Of a DNA stretch of 47,347 nt, positions 17,628-26,400 are shown in pieces; within the stretch, counting starts at the first letter, position 1; every line of letters starts with the position of its first letter. Below the pieces are notes generated by a model. It had not been told where the DNA came from. It was given only the letters and a program-made list of their open reading frames with translations, and made no database searches. Origin of the DNA: an uncultured Clostridia bacterium. Its GTDB lineage: Bacteria; Bacillota; Clostridia; TANB77; CAG-508. The stretch covers positions 1 through 47,347 of the forward strand of contig CANQQQ010000009.1 in assembly GCA_947626025.1 (NCBI GenBank), written 5' to 3'. Made by a program: the position numbers and the translations under genes.

Positions 17628-17990
17628 ATGAAAAGATTTAGTAAGGCATTTATAATAATAGCAGTAATAATGTCTATTATCATAATACCACAACTATCTT
17701 TTGCATCAGGATCTTCCAACATTTTAAGTTGGCAGTTTAGTATGAATCAAACTGTTCCAACTAAAATAACTAATATGGCTGGATTTATTATTAAGCTTTT
17801 AAGGAATGTATCTATTATTTTAACAATAGTAGTAATAACTGCATTAGGAATTAAATATATGATAGGAAGTGTACAAGAAAAAGCAGATTATAAAAAGTCT
17901 TATATAAATATTATTATAGGAGTAGTCTTAATTAGTATGATTACTACTATAGTTAATGTAATATTTGAGGCTATATATAATGTGCCATAA
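17628..17990 (+). CDS. VirB2/TrbC-like pilin-type protein 1
   Basis: A 120-residue protein with an N-terminal signal segment (residues ~6-26, SFASGSS cleavage-like), then two hydrophobic helices (~50-75 and ~92-115) separated by a short basic/acidic loop GIKYMIGSVQEKADYKKSY. That two-helix hairpin with GxKYMxGSVxEKA is the TrbC/VirB2 layout seen in Gram-positive type IV secretion clusters. First of three paralogues in one short operon. It may form a pilus-like or membrane-channel polymer. Confidence 0.75.
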   Translation: MKRFSKAFIIIAVIMSIIIIPQLSFASGSSNILSWQFSMNQTVPTKITNMAGFIIKLLRNVSIILTIVVITALGIKYMIGSVQEKADYKKSYINIIIGVVLISMITTIVNVIFEAIYNVP

Positions 17991-18003
17991 GGAGAATAAG
18001 AAA

Positions 18004-18390
18004 ATGAAAAAGAAGAATGTATTTACAGTAATAATTATAATATTTATCCTTATAATGATAGTATTTGCAAACATATCAAGTGTTAATGCACAAGCATTAG
18101 CAAATTCTATTAATGCAGCAGAAAAGTTTGGAAATAATGGAAAATCCAGTATAATTGACTATGGAGGACTATATAATGTTATAAATTTTTTATATAATAT
18201 AGCGATGACAATAGGAATAATAGTAGCAATAATAATTGGAATAGTACTAGGCAATAGAATAATATTTGGAAGTTTAGATGAAAAAGCAGATGCAAAACAT
18301 TTACTTGTACCATATATAATAATAGTTGGGATGTTAGCATTTGGATTTTCAATATGGAGAATAGTATTAAACCTAGTAAGTAGTATTTAA
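18004..18390 (+). CDS. VirB2/TrbC-like pilin-type protein 2 (divergent)
   Basis: A 128-residue paralogue. ATG 18004 (MKKKNVFTV) has AAGGAG ten bases upstream; an earlier in-frame ATG at 17965 would overlap the previous gene. It has a signal segment ending near VNAQA, then two hydrophobic helices around a loop reading FGSLDEKADAKH, which keeps the GS-x-EKA core but lacks the KYM preceding it. The divergence suggests a specialised subunit rather than a simple duplicate. Confidence 0.68.
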   Translation: MKKKNVFTVIIIIFILIMIVFANISSVNAQALANSINAAEKFGNNGKSSIIDYGGLYNVINFLYNIAMTIGIIVAIIIGIVLGNRIIFGSLDEKADAKHLLVPYIIIVGMLAFGFSIWRIVLNLVSSI

Positions 18391-18455
18391 CGTTTTTAAT
18401 GTTTCTCATTTTATGGGAGTAGAAATATACAAAAATAAAAGAGGAGGGAAAATAG

Positions 18456-18809
18456 ATGAAAAAGCTTACAAAAATATTAACAGTAGTATTATTAGTAGCA
18501 ATAATAGTTATGTCAGTAAGTGAAGTATTTGGAGCAGGGGCAATAATAAATCAAATTGAAACTTCAGCAAATAGTGCAAACGTAAATACATCTTCAATTG
18601 CTGGAATGGCAGGAAAAATTATTGCTTATCTTAGAAATGCTGCAGTAATTATTGGTGTTATAATTATAATTATACTTGGTATTAAGTATATGACAGGAAG
18701 TGTAGAAGAAAAAGCAGGATATCAAAAATCTTTTGTACCATTAATAATTGGTATAATCGTAGTAGTAGCTGCAACATCAATAGCATCATTCTTATTCGGT
18801 TTATTTTAA
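18456..18809 (+). CDS. VirB2/TrbC-like pilin-type protein 3
   Basis: A 117-residue paralogue with signal segment (residues ~5-26, ending VFGAGA), helix 1 (~55-75), the conserved loop LGIKYMTGSVEEKAGYQKSF, and helix 2 (~92-115). It is closest to protein 1 in the loop. It has a strong AGGAGG site and is followed by a strong terminator, which ends the pilin operon and should allow expression levels separate from the rest of the secretion genes. Confidence 0.75.
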   Translation: MKKLTKILTVVLLVAIIVMSVSEVFGAGAIINQIETSANSANVNTSSIAGMAGKIIAYLRNAAVIIGVIIIIILGIKYMTGSVEEKAGYQKSFVPLIIGIIVVVAATSIASFLFGLF

Positions 18810-18828
18810 TTAAATACGAATACATAAA

Positions 18829-18861
18829 GCATAGGACGATTTAATCGTTCTATGTTTTTTT
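18829..18861 (+). terminator. Terminator of the pilin-type operon
   Basis: Stem CATAGGACGA / TCGTTCTATG (18830-18854) with one G-U pair, followed by seven T residues. Confidence 0.88.
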
Positions 18862-18886
18862 GCATATACAATTGAAAAGATAATAA

Positions 18887-18915
18887 TTGACATAAAAATA
18901 AAAAAAGAGTATAAT
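18887..18915 (+). promoter_or_regulatory. Promoter of the phospholipase-C-like gene
   Basis: TTGACA 18887-18892, 17-base spacer, TATAAT 18910-18915. Confidence 0.85.
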
Positions 18916-19000
18916 TAAATAATAACACTGTGGTATAAATTGCGTGATAGCTATAATAAAGCTATTACAAAATGTCTAAAATATAAAAGGAGGAACAATT

Positions 19001-19651
19001 ATGCCTGGAAACTTTTGCCATCTAGCACTTGCTGAAGAAGTATATCGACAACTATCGTCTTATATGCCACTTGACAAAATCAAGTTTATGTCAGGCAATT
19101 TGATTCCTGACTTGGCAATAGTAGACAAAAAAATTTCTCACTTCCGGAAAGGTGCAACAATAAAAGGATTATTTGTACCAGATATGGCAAAAGTCGAAAA
19201 AGAACTATTTGCCATTGACGACACAATTAAATTGGGTATGTACTGTCATCTATACTTTGACTATTCATTTATAGAAAATTTTCTAATTCCAGAATTTGAA
19301 TGGCCATATGAGAGAATGAAGATAGTTAATCCAAGAAATCATATGGAATGGGATCCAGAACCATTCTTTAAGAAAGATGGAGTATACTATCAAGGTTTTA
19401 ACGAGATAAATCATTTACTAATAAGTGATGGATGTATATCGATTAAAACTATTTCAGAGTTACCAGAAGATCTTCCCAATACAGGGATGGAAGTATTTGA
19501 TGTACGATGTGAGAAAACGTGGAAAGCTGAATTTGAAGAATATCTAAATAAAAAAGAAGAGTATACAGGAAATATTTTTAATTATGATCGTTTAAAAAGA
19601 TGTATACAAAAAACTTCAGATCAGTTAGTAAAAAAAATAATAGCAAAATAG
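19001..19651 (+). CDS. Zinc-dependent phospholipase C-like protein
   Basis: A 216-residue protein. The ordered residues FCHLALAEEVYRQL (~5-18), GNLIPDLAIVDKKISHFRKG (~32-51) and LGMYCHLYFDYSF (~79-91) give the H...D...H...H..D pattern of the zinc-dependent phospholipase C/S1-nuclease-like fold. There is no signal peptide, so it is probably intracellular; the substrate is unknown. The 5' half uses CGA, CGT and C-ending codons more than neighbours and holds an in-frame CGG (R49, 19145-19147), so the gene may have been acquired. It has its own promoter and terminator between the pilin and prgI operons, so it need not belong to the secretion system. Confidence 0.6.
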   Translation: MPGNFCHLALAEEVYRQLSSYMPLDKIKFMSGNLIPDLAIVDKKISHFRKGATIKGLFVPDMAKVEKELFAIDDTIKLGMYCHLYFDYSFIENFLIPEFEWPYERMKIVNPRNHMEWDPEPFFKKDGVYYQGFNEINHLLISDGCISIKTISELPEDLPNTGMEVFDVRCEKTWKAEFEEYLNKKEEYTGNIFNYDRLKRCIQKTSDQLVKKIIAK

Positions 19652-19690
19652 GATTATAAAGAAAAATGACTTTATAATCCTTATTCTATT
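19651..19690 (+). terminator. Terminator after the phospholipase-C-like gene
   Basis: An 11-bp stem GGATTATAAAG / CTTTATAATCC (19651-19661 with 19670-19680) starts at the last base of the stop codon, followed by a T-rich stretch. Confidence 0.8.
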
Positions 19691-19716
19691 TTTGGCTAAG
19701 GGATGGATAATTATAT

Positions 19717-19755
19717 ATTACAGAAATATTACTAAAATATTACAAATATATTAAA
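19717..19755 (-). promoter_or_regulatory. Four-unit 11-bp direct-repeat array (WalR-box-like) upstream of prgI-virB4
   Basis: On the plus strand ATTACA (19717), ATTACT (19728), ATTACA (19739) and ATTAAA (19750) occur at exact 11-bp steps; on the minus strand these read TGTAAT, AGTAAT, TGTAAT and TTTAAT. The degenerate outer TTTAAT unit also occurs in the array at 3600-3638. It lies 46 bases upstream of the -10 element for prgI. Confidence 0.6.
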
Positions 19756-19800
19756 AATAATAAAAATATAGACAAATAAATACAAATTTTGAGTATTATG

Positions 19801-19809
19801 TGTTATAAT
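19801..19809 (+). promoter_or_regulatory. Extended -10 promoter of the prgI-virB4-trbL operon
   Basis: TGTTATAAT forms an extended -10 box with no good -35 box at the proper distance, which is typical of an activator-dependent promoter and fits the repeat array upstream. Confidence 0.6.
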
Positions 19810-19888
19810 ATAAACAGTATAATTATAAGTTATACTACAAAAGAAAAATTCTTTTAAATATGAGTTAGAGAAAGGAAAAGGAGTTATA

Positions 19889-20260
19889 ATGAAATCATAT
19901 TATTTACCAAGAGAATATGGAGGAGAATCAAAGATACTTTACATATTTTCTATAAAATCCTTAATATATACGGGAGTAGGAGCTTTTGTAGGAATTTTAA
20001 TTAATTTTCTGTTTAAAATGTTTGGAATTAGCAAAGCGTTTGTACCACTTATACTAATATTTGGCGGAATTGGTTATGGCATAGCAACATTGAAAATGCC
20101 AAGTTCTAATGCTTTGGAAATTACAAGGAAAACAGGTGGAGAGAAAATAGATGAAGTTATTAAAAGATGGTTTTTATTTAAAATGAAGCATGGAAAAATT
20201 TATGTATATAAAGAAAATCTTTTAGAAGAGTATGAGGAGGAAACAAAAGATGAACAATAA
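19889..20260 (+). CDS. PrgI family protein (VirB3-like)
   Basis: A 123-residue protein with two close hydrophobic helices (residues ~25-47 and ~53-70) and a soluble C-terminal half (MPSSNALEITRKTGGEKIDEVIKRW). Size, opening MKSYYLPREYGG and the position immediately before virB4 fit the PrgI family, the Gram-positive counterpart of VirB3 that docks the VirB4 ATPase. Its stop overlaps the next start by 11 bases, so the genes are coupled. Confidence 0.8.
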   Translation: MKSYYLPREYGGESKILYIFSIKSLIYTGVGAFVGILINFLFKMFGISKAFVPLILIFGGIGYGIATLKMPSSNALEITRKTGGEKIDEVIKRWFLFKMKHGKIYVYKENLLEEYEEETKDEQ

Positions 20261-21473
20261 TCAATTAACAACGCTTTTACAAAGCTTACTAATGATCATG
20301 GGAATTATTCTTGCGATTTTAATAATTGTATTAATTATGATATTAATCAAAAGAGCTCAAAAAAACAGAAATACAAATGAAAAAAAAGAAGAGGTTATAA
20401 AGAAAGATAAAAAAAGTACAGAGAGTTCACAATATAATAGACAATCAGTTTTCGATTTTATGGAATTTGAAAGAATAGAAGATAATATGATAATTCAAAA
20501 AGAAGGCTTTAAATATTTAATGGTTATTGAATGTCAGGGAATAAATTATGATTTGATGTCTGGACTAGAAAAGGTAAGCGTAGAGCAAGGATTTATACAA
20601 TTTTTAAATACATTAAGACAGTCAATACAGATATATACGCAAACTAGAACAGTAAATTTAGGAAGTAGTTTAAATAACTATAGGGATAGAGTAGAAAAAA
20701 TAAAAGCAAAATTAGATCAAATGAATATAAGATATGATCAAATAATAAATTCAAAAGATAGAATTGATCCAGAAGAATTACAAAGATTACAATATGAGAT
20801 TGTAAAACAGAATAATCTTTATAATTATGGAATTGATATAGTTAATTCAACAGAAAAAATGAGCCTGAATAAAAATATATTAAGAAAATATTATTACATA
20901 GTAGTACCATATTATGCTGAAGATATTTCGACAGGTAAATATGATAAGGAAGAAATAAAAGGTTTAGCATTTTCAGAATTATATACGACCTGTCAATCAA
21001 TGATACAGTCATTAGGGGCGTGCAGTATAAATGCGAGAATTTTAAATTCAAGAGAATTAGCTGAATTATTATATGTTGCATACAATAGAGATGAATCAGA
21101 AAGTTATGAATTAGAAAGTGCACTAAACTCAGGATATAATGAATTATATACAACAGCTCCAGATGTACTAGATAAGAAAATGAAAGAACTAGATGAGACT
21201 ATAAACCAAAGAGCTAAAATATTAGCAAATAATGTAATAAGAAGTGCAATTATTGAAACCCAAAAGGAAAGAGAAGTAAAAGAAAAAGAAGAAAGAATGG
21301 ATGAAGAAGTAGATGAAGTGGCAAAAACAATGATAGCTGAAAGTGAAGGAATGCTAGGAAGAGAACTGACAGAGAAATCTATAAGAAGAATAGAAAAGAA
21401 ACAGGAAGAGAAGGAGGAAGAAGCAAATGATGAAAAAAAGAAAAAAACAAGAAGAGCCACAAGAAGAAAATAA
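20250..21473 (+). CDS. Membrane-anchored protein with VirB4 N-domain-like region
   Basis: A 407-residue protein. One transmembrane helix (residues ~10-33) precedes a charged linker and a soluble domain (VFDFMEFERIEDNMII, then FKYLMVIECQGINYDLMS and QIYTQTRTVNL) that resembles the TraC/VirB4 N-terminal domain. There is no Walker motif. The last ~80 residues are an acidic/basic coiled coil. ATG 20250 follows GAGGAGG. It overlaps both neighbours (11 and 47 bases). The next gene has its own N-domain plus ATPase, so this is an additional subunit, not the broken half of VirB4. Role inferred: anchor or regulator of the VirB4 hexamer. Confidence 0.6.
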   Translation: MNNNQLTTLLQSLLMIMGIILAILIIVLIMILIKRAQKNRNTNEKKEEVIKKDKKSTESSQYNRQSVFDFMEFERIEDNMIIQKEGFKYLMVIECQGINYDLMSGLEKVSVEQGFIQFLNTLRQSIQIYTQTRTVNLGSSLNNYRDRVEKIKAKLDQMNIRYDQIINSKDRIDPEELQRLQYEIVKQNNLYNYGIDIVNSTEKMSLNKNILRKYYYIVVPYYAEDISTGKYDKEEIKGLAFSELYTTCQSMIQSLGACSINARILNSRELAELLYVAYNRDESESYELESALNSGYNELYTTAPDVLDKKMKELDETINQRAKILANNVIRSAIIETQKEREVKEKEERMDEEVDEVAKTMIAESEGMLGRELTEKSIRRIEKKQEEKEEEANDEKKKKTRRATRRK

Positions 21474-23382
21474 ACAACAGAAAAGAACACTTTTAAGGAA
21501 AAAAAATATTAAAGAATTAATTGCACCATCTGGAATAGATGCTAGGGATATAGATCATTTAGAGATAATATCAAATACAAAAAGATATGCAAGAAGTTTC
21601 TTTGTATCATCATTACCAAGAATGGCAGCATTTCCTGAATTGTTTAGAGAAATGTATTTGTTCGGAGATATAAATACATCTGTTTATATAAGACCAATAG
21701 CAGAATCACAATCACAGAATGAACTAAATAAAGTAATTAATGAACTAGAAGTAGAAAGAATTACTGCTACGGATAGAGGAAATATAAATAGAGAGAGTAT
21801 AATTGCACAAAAAAAGTCAGAAGCGGAACACTTTAGGGATGAAATAGCCGCAGGATTTAATAAATTATATGAAGCATCAGTAGTTGCTACAATATTTGCT
21901 TATAATAAAGAAGATCTAGACAGATATACCAAATTACTTTCAACGGCAATGTCAAAAACATTAGTTGGTATAAAAAGTGCTTGGGGATTGCAAGAGGAAG
22001 CTTTTCAATCAAATTTACCACTAATGAATGATAAGATGAAAAGATTACATACTTTTGATAGGAACTCTATGGGTACGGTTTTTCCATTTACAACGTCAGA
22101 AGTAGGACATCCTACTGGAGTTCCAATAGGATTTAATAAACAGACTGGAGTACCAATTTTGTTTGATAATTTCCACAGTTCATTAACAAACTACAATATG
22201 GTTATATTTGCAAAGTCTGGTGCAGGAAAGTCAGTTACAATGAAAACACTAATTTCAAGGTCATCTGTACTTATGGGAATTGAAAGTTTAGCATTAGATG
22301 CCGAGGGCGAGTATACAATAGTTGCTGAATCTTTAGGTGGAATAAATGTAGTAATAAGTCCAACATCAAAAACAATTATAAACTTATTTGATATAGAGCC
22401 TGAAAGAGTAAAAGATGAAATTACAGGAAGGGAAAGGGTAGTGCTTAGTGTAGAAAATAAAGTAGAGGATGTAACACAGGCATTACTTACAATGGCAAAA
22501 GGAAGTACAAGAAGCCAAGAAGTAAATGAACTTACAAAACAATTAATTGCCGAATTAGTTGCAGAAGAATATGAAAAACTAGGAATAAATAGTGATCCAA
22601 ATAGTTTATATCAAGCTTCGCAAACAGGAATTGCAAAAGGAGATATGTTATCAAGAGAGAAAAAACCTATGCCAACAATTGGTTCTTGGTATAGAAGCTT
22701 AGAGAAAAAAGCAAGAGAAAACACAATAGACACATATAAAAATCATTATAGTTACTTATTAAAAGTTATGAAACAATATGTAAGAGAACTTAATGGACAA
22801 ATGGCATACTTTGATGGACAATCAACCTTTGAATTATTAGATGGAGTGCCATTTATAAATTTGGATATATCACAATTAGAGGAAAGATTTGCTAGACCAT
22901 TAGCACAACAAATTTTAATGTCTTGGATATGGGAAAAATATGTTAAAAAGAACAGCGAAGACAGAACAAAAGCAGCTAAAAAGAGAGTTATTGTAGATGA
23001 GGCGTGGATGTTACTTCCATTTGATGAAGCTGTAGATTTCTTAAATAAAATGGCAAGACGTGCTAGAAAAAGAAATGTATCACTTGCTATAATTTCACAA
23101 AGATTCCAAGATTTTTATGAGAAAGCGGAAGCACAAGCAGTACTTACTTCATCAGATACAAAATTGTTTTTAGCACAAGATAAATCAGAAATTCAATATT
23201 TAAAAGAGGTATTTAAATTATCAGAAGGTGAAGCAAGCTTTTTAGTAACATGCCAAAGAGGAGAAGGATTACTGAAAGTAGGTCAAGATACAGCAATATT
23301 AAAAATTACACCAACGAGAAAAGAATTTGAGTTCGTAGAAACAAATCTAAATCAACTAGCGAAGAAAAATATGGAGCAATAA
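21427..23382 (+). CDS. VirB4/TraE-type secretion ATPase
   Basis: A 651-residue conjugation-type ATPase that powers type IV secretion assembly. The N-terminal ~220 residues are the VirB4 N-domain. Walker A is AKSGAGKSVTMK at ~262-271 and Walker B is RVIVDEAWMLL at ~519-529, followed by the arginine-rich MARRARKRN and SQRFQDF segments. The start follows AAGGAGG and lies within the end of the upstream gene. Cytoplasmic, docked at the membrane by PrgI and probably by the upstream membrane protein. Confidence 0.92.
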   Translation: MMKKRKKQEEPQEENKQQKRTLLRKKNIKELIAPSGIDARDIDHLEIISNTKRYARSFFVSSLPRMAAFPELFREMYLFGDINTSVYIRPIAESQSQNELNKVINELEVERITATDRGNINRESIIAQKKSEAEHFRDEIAAGFNKLYEASVVATIFAYNKEDLDRYTKLLSTAMSKTLVGIKSAWGLQEEAFQSNLPLMNDKMKRLHTFDRNSMGTVFPFTTSEVGHPTGVPIGFNKQTGVPILFDNFHSSLTNYNMVIFAKSGAGKSVTMKTLISRSSVLMGIESLALDAEGEYTIVAESLGGINVVISPTSKTIINLFDIEPERVKDEITGRERVVLSVENKVEDVTQALLTMAKGSTRSQEVNELTKQLIAELVAEEYEKLGINSDPNSLYQASQTGIAKGDMLSREKKPMPTIGSWYRSLEKKARENTIDTYKNHYSYLLKVMKQYVRELNGQMAYFDGQSTFELLDGVPFINLDISQLEERFARPLAQQILMSWIWEKYVKKNSEDRTKAAKKRVIVDEAWMLLPFDEAVDFLNKMARRARKRNVSLAIISQRFQDFYEKAEAQAVLTSSDTKLFLAQDKSEIQYLKEVFKLSEGEASFLVTCQRGEGLLKVGQDTAILKITPTRKEFEFVETNLNQLAKKNMEQ

Positions 23383-23400
23383 AGAAGGGAGCAAATATAA

Positions 23401-26400
23401 ATGAAAAAAAGATTTATATCAAAAAGTTTAATAGCAAAAATTGCGCTAGTTTTAGTTATAATATTATTGTTCGAATTCTCAGTATCCGAACCAGTACATG
23501 CAGCGTCATTGGGAGGACAATTATTAAACCCAGTTGTTAATTTAGTAGTCTATTTAGCAGATGGTGTACTATCAATACTGCAGGGGGCATTGACAAAAAT
23601 TGATACAACATTTAATTATATAGATATAACTGGACAAAAGAAATCATGGTGGGTTGCCCTAGGAGCAATAGGTCTGGGAATATTACTTGTTGCTGGAGCT
23701 GTTGCACTAAGTGTAGTTACAGCTGGAGCAGCAGTTCCTGCAATTGTAGGTTCTATTGCTGGTACAGCGGCTACTGGATTGGCTGGAGCTGGATTGACAG
23801 CAGCGTTAGCAGGAGGAGTGTACTTAGCAGTTTATCCGCGATTTGGTGAAAAGATAGATGCAGTTGTGTTTGGAAATTCATTTGTTTACTCTAATATATA
23901 TATAACACCTGAAACAATTTTGAAAAACCAGATTCAATTATTTAATGTTAATTATTTTGAAACAATAGCTGATTCAGATGTTGATGATACTGTATCTCTA
24001 TCTAATACCTTAAGAAAAGTTGTATCACAAGCTTATACAACAATTAGAGATATTGCCTTAGTTGCAATGCTTATTGTAATAATATATATAGCAATTAGAA
24101 TGTTATTAGCATTAACGCCAAAGGAAAAATCAAGGTATAAAGAAAGTGCAGTGAACTGTATAATAGGAGTAATTCTAATTGTATTAATGCATTATATAAT
24201 GTCAATATCAGTAACAGGATTAGAGATGATAACTAATTCAATAAGCATTACGAATCAAGTATATTCGATTAGCGAAAGTGAAGTAAACAATTTCTTAGCT
24301 TCAAATCAAGATGCTTATAATAATGCAATTAGTGGAGTATCATTAGAAATTGTTGGAGATCAATTATATGATGCAGTTGAAGATCCAGATTCATCTGGAA
24401 CATCAATGTATGAGGGAATAATATTACAAAATAATGGTGGTGATAAAACAGCATATGTTAAAGCATCTAATTTTACAGAACAAGCAAGATATATGGCACA
24501 AAAATTATATACACTTAATGATGAAGATGAAACAGTAGAAACTTGGGAGCATATAGGTTGGGCTTTTGTATATATAATGCTAGTAATATTAACTTTAGCT
24601 TTTGTTCTTATGTACACAAAAAGGACACTATATATGGCAGCACTTACAATGTTTGCACCAATAGTAGGTGTAATGTATCCAATAAATAGAGCAAATGGTT
24701 CTCGAGCTCAAACATTAAATTTATGGTTTAAAGAATATATAGGAAATTTAGTAATACAGCCAATGCATCTATTCTTATATACGATATTTATAGGTTCAGC
24801 AATGGCTATGGCAATAAATAATCCAGTATATGTAATAATTGCTATAATGGGCTTAGTATTTGTTGAAAACCTATTAAAGGATTTATTAGGAATTCAAGAT
24901 ACAAGAATGGGAGGTTTAGGAAGATCACTACAAGATACAGTCAGAGCAATTAAGACTACAGAAAGAGCAACAACAAAAGTAGCTAGAGATGTAGGAAGAG
25001 CAGTATCAAGAGGAACACATGCATTAGGTACAGGTATTGTAGCAGGAACTGGATATGTTGCTGCTAGAAAGAAACAGGGATCAGGAACAGAAGAAACTGA
25101 AAATGGAGAAGAAACTATTACAGCACCTAGAGTACAACAGCCACCAGCTCTTAGTGGTGCAAATAATCAAACACCATCAATAGCAAGTGCACAAGATCCA
25201 CTTGCATTAGGAGATTCACTTAATAGTAATCCGGCACAACAACTTCAAATAGAACAACAAGCACAACAACAAACACAACAACAAGCACAACCAGTTAGAT
25301 TAGAAAAACCACAAAGTGGACGAATAGATGAAGCAGCGACAATGCGAAATTATATGAATGCAGGATTTGGAGAAAATGCATATGGACATTACTTTAACCC
25401 AAGAACAAATATGTTTGATCCTAATTATAATCCTTTAGAGGATCCAGAGTTTCAAGTATTTAAGGATTTTGGAAGATCACCAGCGATACCAATTAACGAA
25501 GCAGAAACAATGAAGAATTATATGAATGCAGGATTTGGACAAAATGCAAATGGCCACTACTTTAATCCAAAAACAGGTAAATATGACCCGACTTATAACC
25601 CATTGGAAGATGAGAATTTTCAAGTACTTAAAGGTACAGATGAACCTCAAGGAAAACAATTACCTGCAGAAATTGGAATGCAAAATATGGATGCTAGATA
25701 TGAACAAAACACAAATGGTAAGTACATTAACCCAAATATAATTGATTTAGATGATAGTAATGCTCTTGGTGAAAATAGAAATATAGGAGTAAATGTTAGA
25801 GAAGATCCAGCAGGTATATTAGACAGTGATACAATTTCTATGGTAAATAACTTAAATGGAAATAGAGATACATTTTCAGTTATTAATGGTACAGGAGGAG
25901 AAAATAGAGAGACAATAGTAAGAACAGATGGAGAGAGAAATGTATATCAAAATAATGATGACAATAGTTTATATAGATTAGAAAGGACAAATGGTTCTAA
26001 TGGAAAAGACCCAATGGCAATGCAGATGGCAGCTGGAGGCGATAACAGTAGCTACATGAATAACGAAAGTGGAGGAATTCCAAGAAGCATTGTGGATATA
26101 GATACGTTAATCGAAGATAAGGCTGATTTTACAAATAGTACAAGCGCATCTAACAATTTAGGAGCAAGATCATCTAACAATTCAGGAACAAGAGCATATG
26201 GATCTTCAGGTGGTTCTAGAAGTGTATTAGATAGAAATAATTCAAATACAAGCTTTTCAGATACTTCATCAAATATTAGAAATGAGTGGGAAGTATTAGA
26301 TGGAGGACTAAGTAATAATGCAAACATAGGAATGATGAATGATGCACAGAGTGATATTTCAGCAAATTCAGGAAATGTTAGAATAGATAAAAGTTCAGGC

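Noticed and set aside
19145-19147. A +1 frameshift at CGG in the phospholipase-C-like gene
   Set aside because: The shifted frame soon stops, and the zero frame continues the expected fold through HFRKGAT.
20250-23382. virB4 split into two by a frameshift
   Set aside because: The 407-residue protein has its own membrane helix and charged C-terminal coil, the VirB4 gene has its own ribosome binding site and N-domain, and no CGG lies at the overlap.
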